Source: Branchiostoma floridae (Eukaryota; Chordata; Leptocardii; Amphioxiformes; Branchiostomatidae). Taken from it: a DNA stretch of 64,000 nt. Numbering within the stretch: the first letter of the stretch is position 1; each line of letters starts with the position of its first letter. The stretch covers positions 9,281,470 to 9,345,469 of the forward strand of contig NC_049983.1 in NCBI RefSeq assembly GCF_000003815.2. The letters are read 5' to 3'. Under the pieces are notes generated by a model. It worked only from the letters and a program-made list of their open reading frames with translations, did no database searches and had not been told where the DNA came from. Positions 10,531 to 22,106 of the stretch are shown here, piece by piece. A program made the position numbers and the translations under genes.

Positions 10531-11890
10531 CGTCGTACGATATGATAAACCTGTATCATGCTTTACACACACTTCAATAGAGGATGACTCATTTATCTTA
10601 CTTTTAATCAAACAGCTTTACTGCTCTATGAGAAGCATTTTATCGGTTTTATAAATGAATGAATGAATGAATAAATAAACTAGAAAGGCCGACATTTGCT
10701 TAAGAGCAAATACAGCATATTTCAGCCATACCCCTTCCCACGCAACATTGGACTGTTCCAAATCACCCCTGCGCAAAAATGGAACATCCTCTTAACAGTA
10801 CATTATCCCCCAAAGTGGACTGGTATTGTGAATTGACTCCAGGTAAAAACAGAGCTTGCTTCTATTTTTCAGAAAATGACAATAATCACACCTTCCATTC
10901 AGAAAATTTTCATCATGACTGAAAATTGTTGAATGACTTCATGTAATGTCATTAACAATTTTCAGTACGATAACTAGGTGTAAGTTTAAAAAAGTATAAG
11001 CTCCTTGTGATGTGGGTACATTTATTATTGCAATTAACTTTTTTTATTCAAGTAGGGCATACGATTTAATAATTATCAAGCAGGTGCAGGTACTGTAGGA
11101 GCGTTTGTTTTCTTCAAGCTGTAAAACTGTTAAACTGTTTTACTTTGTATGCAATCAACCATCGAGCCTATTCTTATTTTAGTTTAACAACTTCCTGCCA
11201 GACCCGGAAGATACGATTGAACTTTGTTCGAGGATTTATTTTCGTCTGTCTGGTCAGTCTGTTCATACCCTGGCGCTGAGAGTGTTTTATTGGGCTGAAA
11301 CTCTGGCAGTTTAAAGTTACTTACAATTTAAATGTTCAAAGTTTATGCCAAACAACAACAGCACTAGGAAATGTGGCCACTATAGACAGGTGGTCACTAT
11401 AGAGAAAATGCTGATCTATTGACTAGGAGCCATACGTTACACATGATTTCAGTACACTGATCATTAATCATATAAACATTGCACAGGTAAGCCAATTGTT
11501 TAGATGTACAATTAAGTTCAAATAATTCTGAAGAGAAATATTGATGAGAAAATAATCATTCTCGCCACTGTCTAACTTATAATTACGTATCAAAACTAAA
11601 CGCAGATTTTCTAACTAACGCACCTTTCGCCGACTTCATCATAGGACCGCCGGCTATCAATCAAACACGGCTGTTGATTAGACTTAGAGTTTCAAACAGT
11701 CATGTGCTGTGTGCCAGTTGACAGCGAACTTCATGCTACGTGATGTTTTACATTGCTTGGACCTTCTTTCCTACAGCGGTGCTTCTACAAAATATTTAGA
11801 CTGTAACACTGAGTTTTATAGAATAGAATTTGACGCAGAACAGCGTTTTTTGCTGGGTATTTTTTTTGAAACATGTCCGTGGGAATATCA
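10531..11890. other. Intergenic, no gene seen
   Basis: It contains a short (GAAT)n run near 10652-10680, the inverted repeat 'gaaaattttcatcatgactgaaaattg' type text near 10905-10965, and a fragment at about 11372-11405 ('gtggccactatagacagg') matching the inside of the CAGTCAAACCTGT MITE. No conserved coding sequence was recognised. Confidence 0.4.
11372..11405. mobile_element. Fragment of CAGTCAAACCTGT-type MITE
   Basis: The text 'ggccactatagacaggtgg' matches the internal repeat of the element at 1377-1554. Both termini are missing, so this is a relic. Confidence 0.5.
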
Positions 11891-11894
11891 GCGA

Positions 11895-12600
11895 GGCGGC
11901 GACGTAGGGATATCAGACCGTCAACAAAAGTCGCACGGCGGCTAACGGCGCAGCGAAGATACTAGCGCTATAAATAAGCGCTTCAACTAAGGATGGCAAC
12001 CCGTACAATATTTTATGTATACTGTTGAGCTAAGTAAAGTTTGTTGTTTATGAGGTTTTAGTTGTCTTTGAAGCTTTGACCCGAAATATTTTAAAGTCAA
12101 ACTGCTGAAGAGAAGTAAGTGACTGCTACGATTATCGTAGATATGGCCCTAAAAAAACTGATAAAAGATACTCAATAGCCTAAAATGCAAGAGCTTCCGG
12201 GGGGGCTTCGCCCACCTGGGTCCCCCCCACAGTGGCCCTGCCCCTGGACCCCGCCAGGGACATTCGGCGGCCCCCGGACCCCTGTCCGACGCTTTGAAAA
12301 AATCCTGGCGAGAAGTCTGTACGGCCTGAGTCTTCAAGTTAACGTATTGTGTGGTCCCGCTTATGAATATTAATTAGCCTTCGCTTTCCTCTTCGCTGAT
12401 TGGCTGAACCATTAATTGAATTAACTCTTCCTGCCGGCTAGACGCAGGTGCAGATGTCGGCTCTGTGGGGTGAACGTCCGAAAGGTCACGGCATGGAGAA
12501 CGAAAGAAAACCAATTTCCCCTAAAAAAAGTGCTGTAATTAAGCCTTTTACAGTACTTTATGCCAAAAATTTTACTTGGATCATTTTACCAACTATATTA
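11895..12600. repeat. Interspersed repeat family, copy A (5' part)
   Basis: It aligns with 16435-16985: both run from 'agaccgtcaacaa.agtcgcacgg' through 'gaagagaagt.aagtgactgct', 'cccgcttatgaatattaattagcct' and 'tgccaaaaattttacttg'. Copy A is interrupted at about 12600 by a LINE and resumes at about 16376 ('atgcctatctataccaaat'). Copy A also carries a G/C-rich patch at 12195-12300. Nature unknown; no protein is encoded. Confidence 0.65.
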
Positions 12601-15600
12601 TAAAATAATAATAATAATAATAATAATGGTTTATTTCACAGAAGCATTTCGCAGCCTTTAGGCTGAATTGCACACTCCTTTCACATTAGTCAAAAATCGA
12701 CTGTAGGCAATACAATTGATTAATATACAGTTGGGTAAAATCCTATACATACAATTCACGGCCTTAAGTTTAAAAGTATTTTTAAATTCTATTGATATGA
12801 TTAACAGCAATAAGATAATCTCAGCGTTTGTATTGCTTACTAATCTTGAACATTTTACATTGGTATTTGGTCGTCGATACAATACATGATCATTTAACAA
12901 TACAATAACAATACAAGAATTAAAATTTGATGGGGTTTTCATTCACATATCAACTTATGCACCTGTCTACATACTGTTATTTAGCAAAGTAGTTAGATAT
13001 GGAATTGGGCTGTTTCTGTAGCGCTCTGTGTGTACTGGCAATGTTACTAGTTGATTGTTTTGTCGCGTTACCCTACCGCTGACATCTCCTCTACGCTTGG
13101 GAAGCCAGTGTCGGTACTCGTCTGAGGCGTACAGGCTCTTCGCGAACTTCAAACAAAGGGCGTCCCGTCTATCATTGAGTTTCTCCAGGTTTAATACTTG
13201 ACATGACAGTGAGTAACTGTGGTAGCTACTTCCCAGTATAATCCTGGTTGCACGCCGCTGTATGTTCTCAATTTTCTTCCGTTGTCCGTTTGTCAGACCT
13301 CCATGCCACACAGGGGCGGCATACTCTAAAACTGGGCGAACAAAGCACTTGTAGACGGTCAGCAAATCCTCCACTGGTAAGTTGAATTGTCGAAGTCTGC
13401 ACAGCAAGTATAACCGTTTGTTCCCCTTCTTGGTCATTTCTGTTACTTGACTTTCCCAACCCAGGTTTGCTTGAAATATGACTCCCAAGCATTTTGCAAT
13501 GGGCACTACCTCCAGCACATGTCCATTGATGGAAAGAGGGGGTGGTGGTGGAGGGTTGCGGGCAAAGCAGATGTGCACAGCCTTGCACTTAGAGGGGTTA
13601 AGTTTCATCTTGTTTTCCTCGGTCCAGCTTGACAGGTTATCCAGGTCGTTCTGCAGCTTAGATGGTTCGGATGTGCGCCTTGATTCGACGAGGTTCAAAT
13701 CGTCAACAAAGGCCCTCGACGGTGAGTTCATGCTGTTTGTTAGATTGTTGACGTGAGCTATAAACACTATCGGGCCCAGCTTGGTGCCTTGAGCGAGCCC
13801 GCACGTGAGTTCCTTCTTCTTGGAAAGCGCACCATGGTACCTGGTTCTCTGCGAGCGTTGTGAGTGGAAACTGACAATCCAGGGGATAATTTCTGGCCTG
13901 ACTCCCAGGTTGATCAGGTGCTTCATTGCTACTGTATGATCCACTAGATCGAAGGCTTTGCTAAAATCTGTCAGTACCCAAGTGCTGGAAGTTCCTCGTT
14001 TGTCTGCTGCCTCATAGAGTTGATTAGCCAAAGTGACAAGACAATGCGTTGTTGATCGCCCCTTGAGCCCCCCAAACTGGTTTGGAGAGATACTGTTCTT
14101 CATATCCTGCAGCATCCAAGTTGCCACGAAGTCCTCACATACTTTTGAGATGAGGGAGGTCAGCGAAACGGGTCGTAGGTGGTTGATGTCTGGTGGACTA
14201 GTCTTTGGGAGCGGTACAACCACTGCCTCTTTCCACTCGTGTGGCACCCTACCTTCAAGCAAAGAGGAGTTTAAGATGTTGGCAATAGGTTCACTCAGTT
14301 CGACTGCGTATTCCTTGAGCAACCTACCGTCAATTCCGTCAGGGCCTGCAGATTTTGTTGTTTTGATCTTGCACAGTTTCCAGTACACATCCCAAGGCTG
14401 CACTGTTGGAGGGGGACGGCTTGGGAGATACGTTGGTAAGTTAGACAGGTCGAGGGGTGGTAGTGATGTTGTTACGTCGGTAAATTTCTGGTTGATGAAA
14501 TTTGCCATGTCGTGATGATTGTCTGGATCGACCCCTTCGGCTTGGACGGTCATGGCTTTTTTCTGTGTGCCTGTTAAAACCTTTATCTCCTTGTACCATG
14601 CGCTCGGGTTGTCTTTCTTCAGTTTCTGGACTCTGCTGGTGTAGTATTGATTCCTGGCCCTTTTGATCATCCTCTGGATCTTATTGCGAAGTGCCCTCCA
14701 TGTTTTCCACTTTTGATCGCAGAATGCTCGCTGACGACTTTTGATTGCTTCCTTTATTCTTGGGGAAATCCAGGGCTTGTCCTGCAGATGTGTTCCTAGT
14801 ACTTTAGTGGGAAAGTGTGTTGCTACTGCCTCGTTCAACGTTGTATAGAAGGCTGATGTTTTGTCTTGTGTTTTCTGTGCCTCTGTTACTTCGTTCCACT
14901 GGTGCTGGGTGATCCATTGGCCGAATGACCGAATACCGGAGTCTTTCATTGGCCGTATCTCCCGTTTTGCGACCTTGTTCTCGACCCGGTGGTACTTTGG
15001 TGTCAACAGTACAACGTTGTGGTCTCCACGACCCAGCGGTGAAGTAACGGACGGCGGATTATAGAATTCAGAGACATTTGTCATTATAAGATCAAGAATA
15101 GCATTAGATCTTGTAGGTATGTTGACAACTTGTCGTAAACCATTGCCAGTACACATATCAGATACATCTATATTGTTAAAATCACCCAATATCAGATAGC
15201 CTGCATTGTCGTACTGAGTTCTAAGTTTGTCTACAGAATCTAGTAAATGTTGCTTTAACATGTCAACATGTGGAGATTGGGGTGGCTCATAGACTACACA
15301 TGTGATAATGGACGAAATCTTTCTGGGGAGCCGTTTGGGCCGTATCATAGTCCATAAACACTCCAGTTCATCTGGTACATCAACTGTCATAAGACGATGT
15401 GCTGCAATACTATCTCTTACATAAAGCGCAACTCCACCACCACGTCTACCTTCTCTTGACTTAACAAAGACATTGTAACCGTCAACTGACCAGAATTCAG
15501 GAGGTATGTCGTTGCGAAACCATGTTTCTGAAACGGCGGCTACATCTACATGTTCATTTAACAGTACAGAGTGAAATTCATCGAGTTTGTTAGCCAGAGA

Positions 15601-16375
15601 ACGAGCATTACACAATAAAACATTTGGTACAACAATCTGGTGTGGCGTAAGCTGAGTTCTAGAGTTTGTAGTCGGGACTGGTACTACCTGTCGAAGTCTG
15701 GGGTATGTGTGGACAGCTGAGTTCGCCGTAGGTATGTCCTTGTTGTTAGGGTGCAGATCCGGAACATCAGGGATGGTCGCTGCACACGTCCGTTGTTTGG
15801 AATGAACATGGATCAAGACACTGTCATTAGGACGACGATGTTCCTGGGTTGCTATGGTAATGAGATTTGCAGTGTTTGTGTTGTGACGATCACCATGCGG
15901 AGAATGCCCCGATTTGCATATCAATGATGGAAAGATGTCCCCCGTCTCATACCTGTGACCAACTATGGTGGAAATTTTGCGATGGAAGTTCCTCCCAGCA
16001 CGAGTACCTCGGTACCGGCCCCGAGGACGTAGTAAACCCAGGTCACGTAGCTGTGTCTTCAGCTGTGGTCCCGCAGGAGGTGCCGCCGACTTGATTCGGT
16101 GGAAGAAGCTCGCCGTGTACACCAGAAGACCCCTCCCCGCCATTGTTCTGTACGACTGGTCACAGTCCCGAGTTCAGCTCCACATAAATCACAGAAATGA
16201 CACACACATCGACCAGCGAGGTTGCCTTTTCGCGGTGAGAACTTTCACGGGACTGTTCCAAGTACTAAAACTGCTCTTTCGCAGAGAGACAGTCGTTTTA
16301 AACAGTATAAAAAGACAAACATTGCAGAGCTACAGAAACCTGCGGCTGCTCGTAAAGCGCCACCTATCGGATATC
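12600..16375 (-). mobile_element. Near-full-length LINE (CR1/Jockey-like) retrotransposon
   Basis: The element lies on the minus strand. Its 3' end carries an (ATT)n tail (plus strand (AAT)n at 12604-12628), followed upstream by a 3' untranslated stretch, the ORF at 12967-16143 and about 230 bases of 5' leader. The flanking repeat (copy A) is split at this spot and continues on the other side, which fixes the insertion limits to within a few tens of bases. No clean target-site duplication was resolved. Confidence 0.82.
12967..16143 (-). CDS. LINE ORF2: AP endonuclease / reverse transcriptase
   Basis: An uninterrupted 1058-residue polyprotein. Residues 1-165 have no domain I recognise. An endonuclease/exonuclease/phosphatase domain follows (about 170-385; LLCNARSL, AVSETWFR with catalytic Glu206, LGDFNN, GRGDHNVV). 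The reverse transcriptase (about 610-880) shows LRPVSLTSLISKV, LTDFSKAFDLVDH, GLAQGTKLGP and the active-site motif FVDD, where most LINEs have YADD or FADD; both aspartates are kept. The C-terminal region has the LGVIF..LGWE and VLEYAAPVW motifs typical of CR1/Jockey-group LINEs. It nicks target DNA and copies its own RNA there. With no stop or frameshift it may be young or still active; no separate ORF1 was found upstream. Confidence 0.93.
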   Translation of the reverse strand: MAGRGLLVYTASFFHRIKSAAPPAGPQLKTQLRDLGLLRPRGRYRGTRAGRNFHRKISTIVGHRYETGDIFPSLICKSGHSPHGDRHNTNTANLITIATQEHRRPNDSVLIHVHSKQRTCAATIPDVPDLHPNNKDIPTANSAVHTYPRLRQVVPVPTTNSRTQLTPHQIVVPNVLLCNARSLANKLDEFHSVLLNEHVDVAAVSETWFRNDIPPEFWSVDGYNVFVKSREGRRGGGVALYVRDSIAAHRLMTVDVPDELECLWTMIRPKRLPRKISSIITCVVYEPPQSPHVDMLKQHLLDSVDKLRTQYDNAGYLILGDFNNIDVSDMCTGNGLRQVVNIPTRSNAILDLIMTNVSEFYNPPSVTSPLGRGDHNVVLLTPKYHRVENKVAKREIRPMKDSGIRSFGQWITQHQWNEVTEAQKTQDKTSAFYTTLNEAVATHFPTKVLGTHLQDKPWISPRIKEAIKSRQRAFCDQKWKTWRALRNKIQRMIKRARNQYYTSRVQKLKKDNPSAWYKEIKVLTGTQKKAMTVQAEGVDPDNHHDMANFINQKFTDVTTSLPPLDLSNLPTYLPSRPPPTVQPWDVYWKLCKIKTTKSAGPDGIDGRLLKEYAVELSEPIANILNSSLLEGRVPHEWKEAVVVPLPKTSPPDINHLRPVSLTSLISKVCEDFVATWMLQDMKNSISPNQFGGLKGRSTTHCLVTLANQLYEAADKRGTSSTWVLTDFSKAFDLVDHTVAMKHLINLGVRPEIIPWIVSFHSQRSQRTRYHGALSKKKELTCGLAQGTKLGPIVFIAHVNNLTNSMNSPSRAFVDDLNLVESRRTSEPSKLQNDLDNLSSWTEENKMKLNPSKCKAVHICFARNPPPPPPLSINGHVLEVVPIAKCLGVIFQANLGWESQVTEMTKKGNKRLYLLCRLRQFNLPVEDLLTVYKCFVRPVLEYAAPVWHGGLTNGQRKKIENIQRRATRIILGSSYHSYSLSCQVLNLEKLNDRRDALCLKFAKSLYASDEYRHWLPKRRGDVSGRVTRQNNQLVTLPVHTERYRNSPIPYLTTLLNNSM

Positions 16376-17635
16376 ATGCCTATCTATACCAAATGTTACT
16401 CATACCAGGGTACAGGGGTGCAAAATATACCGTTATAAGACCGTCAACAACAGTCGCACGGAGCTAACAGCGCAGCGAAAATACCATCGCTAGCGTTTCA
16501 ACTTCGGATAACAAGTTATAAGTACTGTTGAACTCAGTAACGTTAAAGTTTGTTTTTAGTTGCCTTTGACGGTTTGACCTGAAACAGTGTTACGCTAAAC
16601 TCCTGAAGAGAAGTTAAGTGACTGCTGCGATTATCATAGATATGCCCCTAAGAACTGATACAATATAAAGCCTTCTGAATAGTCTAAAATGCGAGAGCCT
16701 TAGGCGGGCTTTGCTCCCCCTGGCGGGAACACTGCTATATACGGGATCATGAGGCCCCGCTTATGAATATTAATTAGCCTTTGGCCTCCTCTTCGCTGAT
16801 TGGCTAGGTCTTTGATTCAATTAACTCTCCGGCTGACGCGCACAGGTGTGGCTCTGTGCGGGGTCACGGAAGGTCACGTCAGGAGGCCAAAAGAAAACAA
16901 ATTTCCCCTCAGAAAAGTGCCAAAATTAATCATTTTAAAGTTGTTTATGTCAAAAATTTTACTTGAATCTTGTTACCAAGTATCTAATGCCTATCTATAC
17001 CAAATTTCAGGTCATTTAATTGTAATACCAGGGTACAGGAGCCAAAAGTGTCCTTTTTTGGTCAAAAATTGGCCAAAAATCGCAAAAATAAGCATTTTGT
17101 TGCACTGTACACCAAAAGTGTTCTTAAATTTATATGGGGGCATTATCAAGGCACATCTCTGTCAAATTTCAGCTCATTTGGTTGTAATACCAGGGTACAG
17201 GGGCCAAAAGTGTCCTTTTTTGGTCAAAAATTGGTCAAAAAATCGCAAAAATAAGCATTTTGCTGTACTGTACACCAAAACTGATATTGAATCTATATGG
17301 GGGACTTATCAAGGCACATCTGTGCCAAATTTCAGCTCATTTGGTTATAATACCAGGGTACAGGGGGCCCAAATATACAGTTTTGGTCTTAAGATGACCA
17401 AAAAACCTTAATAAAATCATTTAAGAGACAGATATGGAAAAAATGCAAAAAATGCCCGAGGGTATTGGCCCACTCTACCCTTGTGCCAAATTTCAAGTCA
17501 TTCGGTTGAGGAACAACGGAGATACCGTGTTCTGAAGATTTGACAGGAGAAAGAAAGAAACATTACGAATACAATATATTTCACCATACCTATGGTATGG
17601 CTGAAATATAATGAAATAACGAATGAATGATTTTA
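16376..17635. repeat. Interspersed repeat family, end of copy A and copy B
   Basis: The part 16376-16440 is the continuation of copy A after the LINE. Copy B starts near 16430 and repeats the copy A text. From about 17000 it holds three imperfect ~160-bp repeats, each with 'accagggtacagg', 'ccaaaagtgtcc' and 'ggtcaaaaattgg', at about 17025, 17185 and 17345. It ends with 'caggagaaagaaagaaac' and 'atgaaataacgaatgaatga'. No protein is encoded; the open frame through the repeats reflects repeated 'ggtcaaaaa' text. Confidence 0.6.
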
Positions 17636-17654
17636 TAAGGAAGCCCCAAGCTTA

Positions 17655-19291
17655 TAGATCGTTTTCACAGAACATTCGAAAACCGCTTCGCCACGCGTGG
17701 GCGCCATGTTGGATGATAACCTGGATATATAGAACACAGAACGGCGCTACCAAAGTTACTTGCGGCGGGTTCAAGTGTGTTGTTTTGTGTCCGTACTGTG
17801 AATGATAAAGTGATGTAGCCAAGGCTAGATATCAGGGAAAGTTGAATACCCGATCGACCGCCCGGACATCTGTTACCGCTACCCTGGGCGACTATATAAC
17901 GTTATGCACACTCCTATCATATAGGCTGCGCACGGAGGACTAGACTAGCTACAGCCCTATACATAATACAGCGGAGTTTGCGTTACACAGTCTACCCCAG
18001 TATCCAGCTGCCCTCACTATCCACTTGCCTCACAAGGGGCAAGATTTGGCGCTTCTCCAACTCTGACTCCGTGTGAATTGTTTTCTACTCCGGTCAAAAC
18101 TGAGCTACGGCGTGCTTCAGCCTGACGACGTTGTTTGACAAGGCGCGACGTAATTTGGACAACTCGCGTAGTTCACCCAATGAGCTTCATACGACTTGTC
18201 TTTCGGCCTGAGGTACTGTCTGACTCAACTACTTCGTATGATGAGTAACCATAGCCTGACTAAAAACGCTCTCCTAGCCCGACAGTTTCCGCCCCCCTCA
18301 TTAAACCCAGCCAGTGAGAGATTTTGTAAACACGTCTAGTGCAAAATGTAACAACCCAAACTACGTATTTTCAGCCATACTGCGACAAAGTTGGACTACA
18401 ACGTCTTAACCCCACCAACTTGTACATCACCTCGACACCGTAACGTTATTGTATTCTCCCCCAATACGCTAAACTGAGAACAAGATAAACATTCGATCGT
18501 ATCGCCATTATGAAAACCAGAAGAATTCCTTGAGGCTAAGGTTTGGTCGTTACATATTTTCTACAATAATAGGTACGCATATGTGTGCGTGATAACTTGC
18601 ATGCTATGAAGCTTTTCAAACCCTGCTCACTGCGACAGAAGACAACCTTCATTTCTTCAACTAGAACCTACACAGTAAATATATTCCCACCTGTGAGACA
18701 AAGTTGGTGACAAAGTTAGAGATCTTTAAGCTTGCAGTGCTGACCTGCCCGTGTCACACCCTGTCTGAAGATGTTGTCTAACCGGTTAACCTGTCACTAC
18801 AAGTAGAATAACGAAATGTAGATGGGCCGTATGCCATGAAATGACTCTTAAACTATTTTCCTCCATAGGAGATTGCTATTTTCTAAAAGACCACGTCTTT
18901 ACGTACAAAAAAAAACGACTAAATTTGTAGGAGAGTACTATTTTCTAAAACAAACACGTCTTTACGTACAAAAAACGACTAAATTTGTAACAATTGATCA
19001 CAGATGAGCAAACTTCGCACGGGGACCCATGTTGGCGGGCCGCTAGAATAGTGATTCAATCGAGTTAAAAAGGGATAACTGTGTTGTTAGATAGAAACGG
19101 CGAGTACGCTGTATCCTGAGTTCATGGAACTCGCAGTTAGCACATCGAACAACCAGCCCGTATGTAAATAATAGCAAAAAACTTCTTTCCATGTACCACC
19201 ACGTGCAACACACAGCCGTGTGGAGATCGAGCAGCTTATCATCCAACATGGCCGTTCGAACGCGACTGTGACGTCACATGAAAACGATCTA
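17655..19291. mobile_element. 1.6-kb TIR element, copy 1 (non-autonomous)
   Basis: The ends are TAGATCGTTTTCA and its inverse TGAAAACGATCTA. A second inverted match just inside (GCCATGTTGGATGATAA at about 17702 and its inverse near 19235-19252) makes an imperfect TIR of about 65 bp. There is no transposase. A ~60-bp direct repeat ('tactattttctaaaa' ... 'cgtctttacgtacaaaa') lies at 18870-18990. Another copy lies at 54314-57372 at very high identity. The target-site duplication could not be read with certainty. This is a class II element of unknown superfamily. Confidence 0.75.
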
Positions 19292-20787
19292 TTGGGAACA
19301 TAATACCGCGATAGTGTGACGTGAACACTTACTTTGATTTTTTAAAGATCGAAGTGGAATCTTTAAGAATACGGCCATTGTGATACCCCTTCTTGTAGAC
19401 TATTACAACTGATCAGATATCATAAAATTTAGAAGGGCAGTGAGAATCGGTCTGTCCTCCCGAAAATCGCAATGTCGTTCCGCAACCACTTCTGAAACAT
19501 GTTCAAACTCAATGTTAAGACTCATGTAGAGATGTCCTAGTTAAAAAAAACCCCTCAGTGTCATCACATAGATAATTCCATTTGAAAGATTGTTGGGGCG
19601 GGGGACCAATTTTCACGATTCGACCAAATAGCTTAGAATCGTATCTTAGGGCCGTAAAAATCGGGCTATCCTGCTAGAAGTCGCCGTATCGTTCCCCAAC
19701 CATTTCCGAAACACGTTCAGACTCATCAGGAATCGGAACCCAGCTGTTCGCCCATCTCTTGTCCAGAGTAGATTATGCCGCAGTGTCCTGGGTACGAGAG
19801 ATCCAAGATGGTGGACCGATCAAAACATACCGACAAGTCGCGTAGTCTTGAGAATCGCATTTGCTCTTCGTACCTTGGATACCAATTGCAGTCGACTTAG
19901 AAGGCGGCGCCTGTTGTGGACTTACATGATATGGCTTGGTTTCTTGTCTTAAATTTGGGCACGTGAAAACCATGCATAACCAGGATTTTCGACGTCATTT
20001 CAAGGGGAATTTGAAGAAGAAGAATCTCCATGATGATGGACGCCTCATGTGCTACACATATGTATGAGGTTGGTGGCTTTCTCGTTGCAATTTGTAAAAT
20101 ATCATTAAAGATAAAATCATCTTCATAACGGACCATTTAAGTTGATGTTAGCATATGCGTTACATACGTTAGCCTATCTCAACGTCTATCTAAACCTGGT
20201 GCCTACCATGGATTAGAAATTCATATTTAGATTAGCAGATCCAATTACTCGTTAATATGTAAATCAATCTTTTGCCAAACACCTGATTTTTGCCTACCAC
20301 TGCGTCACCGTGATATGATCGCGATCGCTCGTATTTAGAAATCTGCATCTAAAACATTGCATCAGGTAATATTTGTAACGTTACTGGTTTGAATATTTGG
20401 TCCGCACATGAAAACTTACCCCCCCCCCCTACACACACAATCTTCCAAATGGATCTATGTGATGACAATGGCTTTTATTAACTAGGATGTACGTGAGCCT
20501 TTACAACGCGATTCAAGATGTTATGGAAGTTATTGTGGAACGTTACTGTGACTTTCAGGGAGACGGACCAATTCTCAGTCCTATTTGGTCCGCCCGTGAA
20601 ACGCCGCCCCCATGACAAAATTGGAGCAAAGTTCTGACAATCGGTGTTATAAACTCGGACATAGTCTTGACATCGCGATTATAAATGTTTCAAAGTGGTT
20701 GCAGGATGATTCACCGATCTTTCAGAATTGAATGTAGAACGATATGTAATCTAAGCATGGACGTTACATCAACCTTGATCTAAGTTA
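19292..20787. repeat. Region with long imperfect inverted repeat, no gene
   Basis: The text near 19555-19610 ('gtcatcacatagat', 'ccatttgaaagattgt', then G-rich) recurs inverted near 20418-20475. Weaker outer matches (19450-19510 against 20690-20740, around 'caaccactt.tgaaac') extend the symmetry. This probably marks a decayed ~1.3-kb TIR element. No protein was recognised. Confidence 0.45.
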
Positions 20788-20791
20788 ACCC

Positions 20792-21600
20792 TATTCAGAC
20801 CGGGCTTTTTTGGGGGGGGGGGCTTTTGAGGCCCTCCACTTCTAATTCATATAACTCTTACACAACGTGTCGTATGGCCACCAAATTTTTAGAAATGATG
20901 ACATTAGACATAATATCTGACAATCATTAGAAGTTTTACGCTACGATGATGTAATATGACGGAATTATGACGTCATCAATTTCATAGTATTGGCCGGACC
21001 CATGAAAGAAGGGTTTTCTCAGAAAACTTCAAGTTATGCTACAAAAAATTAACAGCTAGTGGCGATAACAGAATGATAATGTTTGTTACGACTTGCGTTG
21101 CCAATTGAAACATCCATGACGTCAAAACGACGCCATGCACATACTTTTTAGCAACAAATACTAGTAATCACGAAAGTTAATGAAAATAGACTCAATACAT
21201 TCATCTAGATGGTTTTTGATGGAAAAATACCAGGTAGTTACAAATTCTAAGGTATAATAAGCTAGTTATTCTTGATCTGGCCATACGGTCTGCCATCTTG
21301 GATTTGGGCTAATGACTTTATCAAATTACCATAATTTAAGCTTAATAAAAATATTCTAAATGACACAAGATTTTATTCATTTAGAAAAATAATAGCAATA
21401 CAGCAAATGAACGTGAAACATATATTAGCGATTTTGGGCAGAAATGCCTGTCTACAACACGAAAAAATGAAAAATTTAACAAACTTTGTAAAATCTTTAG
21501 CAACAATATTTTAGAAAAGCTCACCAAATTTGGTGGCTCTAGCACAATGGCGTTATACGACATCAAAGTCCCCAAAGCCCCCCCCCCCCTCTGAATAGGG
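20792..21600. mobile_element. piggyBac-type MITE, copy 2
   Basis: Flanked on both sides by TTAA (20788-20791 and 21601-21604), with inverted ends CCCTATTCAG. The inside matches the element at 2284-3070 when reversed (shared 'gaaaacttcaagttatgct', 'ccatgacgtcaaaacgacg', 'ccaagatggc' type text). The exact TTAA on both sides supports piggyBac-type insertion. No transposase. Confidence 0.85.
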
Positions 21601-21604
21601 TTAA

Positions 21605-22106
21605 GGTCGCAGAACACAGTATTTATGGGCGACCCCCGTGGACAAAAGTAGGTCGGGCACAAAATAGTACGTCAGAAATCTTGAAAAGCCATAGAAATTT
21701 TTCTGTGCATTTCAGCGAGTCGGACACTGTGGCGGATAGTGGATACATAAGTTTTGAGGCTGTATGACTTGGGTTACGATGTTTGTTTGGCTGGGTAGTA
21801 TTTCGCGAACGAATCCTGTTGCCGCTACTTCCGTGTGTCGGCTGCAGTATGGTGACCTCCGATGGGGATCATTTTAAAGTGTTCTTTCTGGGAAAACGAG
21901 TAGGCAAACGTAAGCTCATTTTCAAAAATTTTGTACATTCTGTCCTGAACTCCAACATATTCAATTCCTAAATACTGATTGCACCCTGTTATAAATCTTG
22001 AGGCGTCGAACCTCCTCACTTCGGGGTCCTTAACAATATAAATCCCCATAGGCGAAAAATTATAATCTGCTACCTTATACGAAATCAGCCAATTACTACC
22101 TGGGTC
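21605..22106. other. Left flank of the satellite, no confirmed gene
   Basis: A minus-strand frame at 21825-22157 (110 residues) starts inside the first satellite monomer and continues leftward. Its middle section resembles a short peptide near 41700-41810 (shared VKD and PMGI). I do not call it a gene; see findings. Confidence 0.35.

Noticed and set aside
12185-12373. Pro/Gly-rich frames in the G/C-rich patch
   Set aside because: They come from a low-complexity G/C stretch inside interspersed repeat copy A, which is non-coding in copy B.
10718-17608. Inverted 15-bp match (10718-10732 and 17594-17608) as ends of a 6.9-kb element
   Set aside because: A single 15-bp inverted match is expected by chance in 64 kb, and no further symmetry surrounds it.
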